From the NCBI GenBank assembly GCA_029856635.1, contig JAHKLH010000040.1, positions 1 to 10,326 of the forward strand: a DNA stretch of 10,326 bases. Reading direction: 5' to 3'. The stretch is from Candidatus Njordarchaeota archaeon (lineage in GTDB: Archaea; Asgardarchaeota; Njordarchaeia; Njordarchaeales; JAHKLH01). The translations under genes and the position numbers were made by a program. Shown piece after piece: positions 6,046-10,326 of this stretch; position 1 is the first letter of the stretch, and each line of letters begins with the position of its first letter. The notes beneath the pieces were generated by a model. It was given only the letters and a program-made list of their open reading frames with translations. It searched no databases and was not told where the DNA came from.

Positions 6046-7531
6046 ATATTCTCATTATTTTCCATCGTGTTCCTTCTTTCATATCCTCAAGAACTATTCC
6101 CATATTTCTTAGTTCATCACGAATCTTATCGGCAATGTCATACATTTTCCGTTTTCTTAACTCTGAACGAACATCCACAATTAATTTAATTAATCTTTCA
6201 GTAAATTTGCCTGCAATCTCATGTTGAATATACCCTGATGGGACAAAATCAACTATCTTTCCTCTCCTCTTAAATTCTTGAATTCTTTCCTCAAGAGACT
6301 GCTGGAGAATACCAAGAATCCATCCAAGTTCCCTAAAAAGCTTAGCGAATTCTCTCATTTCTTTGGCATTGAAGTTATTCATATTCTTTCTAGCATAATT
6401 AGCCATTTCATGTAAAACTGAAAGAGCTTTAGGTGTATTTAGGTCATCCGCCATCGCATTTATAAACTCATTCTTAAAGAATTCTAGAGCTTCTTTAATC
6501 TCCTTCCGAATCTCTCCATGTTTAGCTTTTGAGGCATTTATTTCCAGCTCAAATAATACTGAATATAAGCCATTTAGTGATTTTTCTGCTTGATCCAATA
6601 GATCCCAGGAAAACTCTAATGGTTTCCTAAAATGTGTTGTTGCATATGCATATCGAATAGTTTCTGCATCATACCTCTTCAGAACTTCCTTAACCGGAAT
6701 AATATTGCCAAGGCTCTTTGACATCTTCTCTTTCTTAATCTGTAAGAGACCTACATGGAACCATATATTTGCAAATGGTTTTCCTGTAGCCGCTTCACTT
6801 TGAGCAATTTCATTCTCATGATGTGGAAATATTAAGTCCGCCCCCCCACCATGAATATCAATCGTTTCGCCTAAATGCTTCAAAACCATGGCCGAACATT
6901 CAATGTGCCAACCAGGTCTACCAGGGCCCCATGGGGATGGCCATGCTGGTTCACCCGGTTTTTGAAACTTCCATAACGCAAAATCTGCTGGATGTTTTTT
7001 ATCTGGTGCTGGCTCAATTCTCGCTCCAGCAACAAGATCCTTTAGCTTTATTTTGGAAAGCTTACCATAATCCTTGAATTTTGGAACATGAAACCATACT
7101 GCTGTTTTTCCAACATACGCGTATCCTTTGTCAATTAATGTCTGTATTAATTGAATCATGTCTGGAATATGCGCTGTTGCAAATGGTTCTACATCAGGCG
7201 GAATCAATTTTAATTCTCGTTCAACATCGGCAAATTCACGATAGAACTTGTATGCAATCTCAAAGGGTGTTTTGCCCTCCCTTTGAGCTCTTTTTATTAT
7301 CTTATCGTCTATATCTGTCACATTCCTAATGTATTTAACCTCGTAACCAAGGTATTTGAGAAGCCTAATAAGAAAATCGCACTGAATATATGCTTTTGCA
7401 TGACCAATATGGCAATGATCGTAAACTGTAGGACCACAGAAGTAAATTTTTACTTTACCTGGCTCAACGGGCTTTAATTCAACTTTTTCTCCAGTTAGGG
7501 TATCCGTTAGATATACCTTAACTTTCGACAT
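6044..7531 (-). CDS. cysS: Cysteinyl-tRNA synthetase
   Basis: Class I aminoacyl-tRNA synthetase charging tRNA-Cys in the cytoplasm. All hallmarks are present: CGPTVYDHCHIGHAK with the HIGH motif at 41-44, the zinc site as C32, C212 (in WHIECSAM), H237 and E241 (in FPHHENE), and KMSKS at 269-273. The anticodon-recognising helical C-terminal part is complete, and 495 residues is the usual length. So this organism need not rely on the SepRS/SepCysS route, though that cannot be excluded. The ATG at 7531 follows a TATA-like GTTAAAAAC (7558-7566) by about 30 bases with no Shine-Dalgarno at normal distance, suggesting a near-leaderless message. It is the first gene of an operon with ftsY, whose ribosome site lies on the cysS stop, and is divergent from the Maf gene. 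Confidence 0.98.
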   Translation of the reverse strand: MSKVKVYLTDTLTGEKVELKPVEPGKVKIYFCGPTVYDHCHIGHAKAYIQCDFLIRLLKYLGYEVKYIRNVTDIDDKIIKRAQREGKTPFEIAYKFYREFADVERELKLIPPDVEPFATAHIPDMIQLIQTLIDKGYAYVGKTAVWFHVPKFKDYGKLSKIKLKDLVAGARIEPAPDKKHPADFALWKFQKPGEPAWPSPWGPGRPGWHIECSAMVLKHLGETIDIHGGGADLIFPHHENEIAQSEAATGKPFANIWFHVGLLQIKKEKMSKSLGNIIPVKEVLKRYDAETIRYAYATTHFRKPLEFSWDLLDQAEKSLNGLYSVLFELEINASKAKHGEIRKEIKEALEFFKNEFINAMADDLNTPKALSVLHEMANYARKNMNNFNAKEMREFAKLFRELGWILGILQQSLEERIQEFKRRGKIVDFVPSGYIQHEIAGKFTERLIKLIVDVRSELRKRKMYDIADKIRDELRNMGIVLEDMKEGTRWKIMRI

Positions 7532-7557
7532 TCCAAACTACCACACCTTTTGAAATA

Positions 7558-7566
7558 GTTTTTAAC
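7558..7566 (-). promoter_or_regulatory. TATA-like box of cysS-ftsY
   Basis: Minus-strand GTTAAAAAC is centred about 31 bases ahead of the cysS ATG. Together with the box at 7582-7589 on the other strand it makes an 85-base divergent promoter region. Confidence 0.4.
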
Positions 7567-7581
7567 ACTAGCTAAATTTAA

Positions 7582-7589
7582 CTTTAAAC
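7582..7589 (+). promoter_or_regulatory. TATA-like box of the Maf gene
   Basis: CTTTAAAC is centred about 32 bases ahead of the ATG at 7617, fitting a nearly leaderless transcript. Confidence 0.4.
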
Positions 7590-7616
7590 AAGAGAAAATT
7601 TATTGGTAAGTACAAA

Positions 7617-8249
7617 ATGGCCAGAAAGAAAATCATATTAGCATCATCATCCCCACGACGGATAGAGCTTCTGAGAAACTTGGGTATTCCCTTTGAGGCT
7701 ATAAAGCCAAAAGCAGAAGAAAAAATCTTTAATACGCCAGAGAAGACGGTCCTGATGAATGCTAAAGCTAAGATTTATAGCATTCTAGATAGAGTTAAAG
7801 CAAATGCACTAATAGTGAGTGCAGATACTGTTGTAGTAGTTGATGGAGAGATTCTTGGAAAGCCTCAAAACAAGGATAATGCGTTTAAGTTTTTAAAAAT
7901 GCTCTCTGGAAAAACACATGAAGTTTATACCTCTATTGTCATTTATGACATCGAAAAAAAGATTTGGGATTACGTAATTGTTCGAAGTCTCGTCAAATTT
8001 ATGGAATTATCTGATGCGGAAATATTAGACTATATTACAACAGACGAACCACTAGATAAAGCCGGAGGCTATGGAATTCAAGATTTAGCCGGACTTTTTG
8101 TTGAAGAAATTCATGGGGACTTTTTTGCTATTGTTGGATTTCCTTTGAATGCATTTTATAAATTATTGAAAAGGCATGGAATGAACCTTCTTAGATTGAC
8201 TAGGTCGAGTAATAATGCCAGCAATAATACGGCTTCCAGATTCACTTAA
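7617..8249 (+). CDS. Maf-family nucleoside triphosphate pyrophosphatase
   Basis: A house-cleaning enzyme that hydrolyses nucleoside triphosphates (dTTP/UTP or modified forms, depending on subfamily) to the monophosphate plus pyrophosphate. Family motifs are SSSPRR (10-15, phosphate binding), SADTVV (68-73, catalytic acidic residue), LGKP (80-83), KAGGYGIQ (about 147-154) and IVGFPL near 177. The core ends near residue 190. The last 20 residues (RLTRSSNNASNNTASRFT) are a low-complexity polar tail not expected in the family, and its codons overlap the start of the next gene in another frame. The ATG at 7617 fits the TATA-like box upstream. The exact nucleotide preference cannot be told from sequence. 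Confidence 0.95.
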   Translation: MARKKIILASSSPRRIELLRNLGIPFEAIKPKAEEKIFNTPEKTVLMNAKAKIYSILDRVKANALIVSADTVVVVDGEILGKPQNKDNAFKFLKMLSGKTHEVYTSIVIYDIEKKIWDYVIVRSLVKFMELSDAEILDYITTDEPLDKAGGYGIQDLAGLFVEEIHGDFFAIVGFPLNAFYKLLKRHGMNLLRLTRSSNNASNNTASRFT

Positions 8250-8925
8250 GCTAATTAAAGCGATTATTCTTGATTTTGACGGAACTGTAATCAATCCACC
8301 CAAAATTGACTGGAGCGGCATGAAGAGAGCAGTTTATGAGTTTCTGAGGAAAATGGGCATTGTACTTGAGCGCCGTAGTTCTTTCCTTGTTGATATTACA
8401 TCATGTTTACTTCGTACATGTTCTTCACAAAGTGAATTCTTTAGAGTTAGAAAATCCGTTTATGATATAATAACCAAATTTGAAATGAAAGGAATTAAGT
8501 ATCCAATAACTCCAACAAAGAACGTAAGCCATTTCCTGAAGACTATTAAGAAAATGTCGTTAAAGACAGCAATTTTTTCATCAAATAGTAGAGAATTTAT
8601 CAATAAAGTACTGGAAAAAATCTCGTTAATTCAATATTTTGATATAATTGTTTCTAGAGATGATGTTCTCTGGCCAAAACCAGATCCAGAAGGAATACTA
8701 AAAATATGTAAGGTTCTTAATGTAAATCCGAATAACTGTGTGGTTATTGGCGATCTACCATATGATATAATTGCTGCAAGAAAAGCTGGTTGTGTGCCAA
8801 TTGGCGTGTTGAGCGGTCACGGTACAAAAGAAGAATTACTCAAAGCAGGAGCTATTTTTGTATTTCCTCGCGTTCAAGACGTTCTATCTGTTCTACTGCC
8901 GTTGGATATCTCCTGCGAAAACTAA
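8215..8925 (+). CDS. HAD-superfamily phosphatase, phosphoglycolate phosphatase-like
   Basis: A 236-residue haloacid dehalogenase-type hydrolase, probably a small-metabolite phosphatase. Motif I is DFDGTV (20-25) with nucleophile D20 and acid/base D22. A helical cap follows (about 30-100). Motif II is SSN at 122-124, motif III the lysine in KPDPEG (155-160), and motif IV GDLPYD (179-184), so the catalytic set is complete. The ending GHGTKEELLKAGAIFVFP is usual for the PGP/Gph group. The substrate is not determinable. The ATG at 8215 lies inside the Maf gene, a 35-base overlap; no later ATG precedes motif I, and AGGTCGAG just upstream may serve as ribosome site. Co-transcription with the Maf gene is likely. 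Its 3' end overlaps a minus-strand membrane protein gene. Confidence 0.93.
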   Translation: MPAIIRLPDSLKLIKAIILDFDGTVINPPKIDWSGMKRAVYEFLRKMGIVLERRSSFLVDITSCLLRTCSSQSEFFRVRKSVYDIITKFEMKGIKYPITPTKNVSHFLKTIKKMSLKTAIFSSNSREFINKVLEKISLIQYFDIIVSRDDVLWPKPDPEGILKICKVLNVNPNNCVVIGDLPYDIIAARKAGCVPIGVLSGHGTKEELLKAGAIFVFPRVQDVLSVLLPLDISCEN

Positions 8926-9145
8926 GAATTTCTGATTTCGTTAGTATGAGTACCAGTCGCCACCAAATCAGAATAAATATTGCAAAAATTAAACCTGGAA
9001 TAAGAACGCGCATGAAACTACCCAATATGGTATCTCCAGTATAATGAATTACAATCCAGGCGCTTAATGGAATTATAAACACTAGAAAAATCCACGCAAA
9101 AATTATTAGGAAAAGAATCTTTCTCAAAAAATCACCATTACACAC
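8852..9145 (-). CDS. Small two-helix membrane protein, unrecognised
   Basis: A 97-residue protein with two strong hydrophobic segments (about 10-34 and 46-68) and a charged C-terminal tail (SFRRRYP...VEQIERLEREEIQK) that may form a short coiled coil. I do not recognise it. The GTG start at 9145 overlaps the last 8 bases of the acetyl-CoA synthetase gene, which would allow translational coupling. An alternative TTG at residue 7 has GGTGA just ahead, but too close. The last 74 bases lie antisense to the end of the HAD gene. Two clean membrane segments followed by a charged tail argue for a real gene rather than a chance frame, but the overlaps at both ends keep this moderate. Confidence 0.55.
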   Translation of the reverse strand: MCNGDFLRKILFLIIFAWIFLVFIIPLSAWIVIHYTGDTILGSFMRVLIPGLIFAIFILIWWRLVLILTKSEILSFRRRYPTAVEQIERLEREEIQK

Positions 9146-9827
9146 TTATTTTCTTTGAACAAATGATTTTTGCATCTAGAACTACAACACGGTCTGGAAA
9201 CGCTCTAACCGGATTGAGATCGAGTTCAAGTATCTCTGGAATATCTACCATAATTTTGGATACTGTAACGAGTATCTTTTTGATTAAATCTAGGTTTGCT
9301 GGTGGCATTCCTCGATAGCCGATTAGAATTTTGTATCCTTTCGTCTCTTTTATCATTTCATCTGCTTCTTTTTCATCAATGGGCGCAAGTCTAAATGAAA
9401 CATCTTCGAAGAGCTCTGTGTATATCCCACCAAGGCCTCCAAACATAACAACGGGACCAAAAATGGGGTCACGAAGACCTCCAATTATGATTTCGTAGCC
9501 ACCCTTTATCATTTCCTCTATCAGAATTCCCTCAATTCGCGCATTAGGTGCTTTTTTCTTAACATTTTCCATTATTGTATCCCATGCTTTTGCTGCTTCT
9601 TCCTCATTACTAACGTTCAAAATAACACCACCAACATCTGTTTTGTGAATAATATCGGGAGATAATATCTTAAAAACACATGGAAAACCAACTTCCCTCG
9701 CAATCTTTATTGCATCTTCACGTGATCTTGCTATACCTCTTTTTGGGAAAGGTATTCCGTATCTTTCTAAGAGTTTTTTAGCCTCCAACTCAGTTAGTGG
9801 AATTCGAGTTACATGTTCCATGTGCAT
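9138..9827 (-). CDS. Acetyl-CoA synthetase (ADP-forming) beta subunit
   Basis: The ATP-grasp subunit of the archaeal ADP-forming acyl-CoA synthetase, which makes ATP and acetate (or another acid) from acyl-CoA, ADP and phosphate. It matches the family's 230-residue stand-alone beta subunit in length (229). Visible motifs are GIPFPKRGIARSREDA (24-39), the SPDIIHKTDVGGV block (56-68) with H61 as the conserved phospho-accepting histidine region, the GG(Y)E...GL(R)DP(I)FGP..FG(L)GG glycine-rich ATP-grasp block (about 108-135), and ELDLNPV near 204-210. No alpha subunit, which binds CoA, is in the window, so it must be encoded elsewhere. ATG 9827 or the second ATG at 9821 could be the start; a TATA-like T-rich box lies at about 9849-9862. 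Confidence 0.95.
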   Translation of the reverse strand: MHMEHVTRIPLTELEAKKLLERYGIPFPKRGIARSREDAIKIAREVGFPCVFKILSPDIIHKTDVGGVILNVSNEEEAAKAWDTIMENVKKKAPNARIEGILIEEMIKGGYEIIIGGLRDPIFGPVVMFGGLGGIYTELFEDVSFRLAPIDEKEADEMIKETKGYKILIGYRGMPPANLDLIKKILVTVSKIMVDIPEILELDLNPVRAFPDRVVVLDAKIICSKKISV

Positions 9828-9848
9828 TTATATCACAATTCTATTCAG

Positions 9849-9862
9849 TAAAAATAAAAAAT
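9849..9862 (-). promoter_or_regulatory. AT-rich promoter-like box ahead of the acetyl-CoA synthetase gene
   Basis: A minus-strand TTTTTTATTTTTAC-like run is centred about 28 bases ahead of ATG 9827. This is the expected position for a TATA box, but the sequence is only generally AT-rich. Confidence 0.3.
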
Positions 9863-9958
9863 ACAAACTACTAAGAGACATGTATTAAATTAGGGTAGTC
9901 ATTTTACATCGTACGTTTTCGGGGCTGTCTAAGTGCATTCGAAAATATTGCTTATTCT

Positions 9959-9970
9959 CTTTAAAAATTT
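9959..9970 (+). promoter_or_regulatory. TATA-like box of metG
   Basis: CTTTAAAAATTT begins 48 bases ahead of the metG ATG. A start about 25 bases downstream would fall in or just after the hairpin-capable sequence at 9976-9992, giving a short leader without a Shine-Dalgarno. Confidence 0.4.
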
Positions 9971-9975
9971 AAAAA

Positions 9976-9992
9976 GAGAAAGTCTTTTTCTC
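9976..9992 (+). other. Inverted repeat between metG TATA box and start codon
   Basis: GAGAAA and TTTCTC form a 6-bp inverted repeat around a 5-base spacer, placed over the likely transcription start. It could be an operator or chance in AT-rich DNA. Confidence 0.3.
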
Positions 9993-10006
9993 AAAAGTCA
10001 GATAAA

Positions 10007-10326
10007 ATGGTGGTGCCTTTCGAAGATAGAAAGGATCTAGCTAAAGAAAAAATGTTCATTATAACGGCTGCATTGCCTTACTGCAATGCAAAATTACATG
10101 TGGGTCATCTACGTTCAACATACCTCCCGGCAGATATCCACGCTCGATTTCTCAAAAGTAAGGGTTACACTGCATTTTACGTATGTGGTAGTGATTGTCA
10201 TGGCACCCCAATTCTGGTACGTGCAATACAAGAACAAAAGCAACCTGAGGAAATTGTGGAATATTATCATAATATAATCAAACGACAATTAGAAGACTCA
10301 TTAATCCATTTTGATATCTATAGTAA
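10007..10326 (+). CDS. metG: Methionyl-tRNA synthetase, N-terminal part (runs off window)
   Basis: Class I synthetase charging both initiator and elongator tRNA-Met. The 106 visible codons cover the start of the Rossmann catalytic domain. ITAALPYCNAKLHVGHLRS contains the HIGH signature as HVGH (31-34), then YLPADIHARFLKSKGY and the block VCGSDCHGTPI (59-69) that contacts methionine and adenylate. Later GSFDIYS-like residues (HFDIYS here) are typical of archaeal forms. The KMSKS loop and zinc knuckles lie beyond the edge. ATG 10007 gives a 15-residue charged leader before F17; the internal ATG at 10052 is the alternative start. Residue 64 is Cys where archaeal enzymes usually have Glu. It is divergent from the acetyl-CoA synthetase gene across 179 bases. 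Confidence 0.96.
   Translation, partial: MVVPFEDRKDLAKEKMFIITAALPYCNAKLHVGHLRSTYLPADIHARFLKSKGYTAFYVCGSDCHGTPILVRAIQEQKQPEEIVEYYHNIIKRQLEDSLIHFDIYS

Noticed and set aside
6823..7477. Several short plus-strand frames opposite cysS
   Set aside because: They are antisense shadows of a certain cysS gene with all catalytic motifs in the other frame.

Overview
The window looks like part of an archaeal chromosome with AT-rich DNA. The evidence is the gene content: an archaeal-type FtsY, a stand-alone beta subunit of ADP-forming acetyl-CoA synthetase, an archaeal-type MetRS, an initiator tRNA-Met with an A1-U72 pair, a tRNA-Phe with a small intron at the archaeal position 37/38, no encoded CCA on any tRNA, and TATA-like boxes about 25-35 bases ahead of nearly leaderless starts. 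I cannot fix the lineage from sequence alone; a TACK or Bathyarchaeia-like archaeon is a guess.

Bases 1-3337 (minus strand) hold a tight four-gene operon read right to left: a roadblock/LC7-type protein, a small P-loop GTPase of the MglA/'double-GTPase'-like kind, a 327-residue protein whose conserved pieces resemble the bacterial GTPase-associated protein 1 (GAP1) family, and an unrecognised protein that runs off the left edge. It resembles the bacterial roadblock-GTPase regulatory cassettes and the GTPase/GAP1 conflict-type systems, in compact archaeal form. This is the most interesting part of the window.

Bases 3338-5052 hold four minus-strand tRNA genes: tRNA-Phe(GAA) with an 11-base intron, initiator tRNA-Met(CAU), tRNA-Val(CAC) and tRNA-Ser(GCU), the last with an unexpected A at position 73. 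An unrecognised three-helix membrane protein gene lies between the Met and Val genes. No stretch above 300 bases lacks a gene.

Bases 5102-7531 (minus) are a cysS-ftsY operon: cysteinyl-tRNA synthetase followed at once by the SRP receptor, ending in a T6 tract. From 7617 the plus strand carries a divergent pair, a Maf nucleotide pyrophosphatase and an overlapping HAD phosphatase, probably driven from a shared intergenic promoter region.

Bases 8852-9827 (minus) hold the acetyl-CoA synthetase beta subunit (ATP-grasp) and, overlapping its end, a small two-helix membrane protein whose 3' end overlaps the HAD gene antisense. At 10007 methionyl-tRNA synthetase starts on the plus strand and runs off the right edge. 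Apart from the GTPase operon and the two membrane proteins, the window is translation, protein targeting and metabolic housekeeping.
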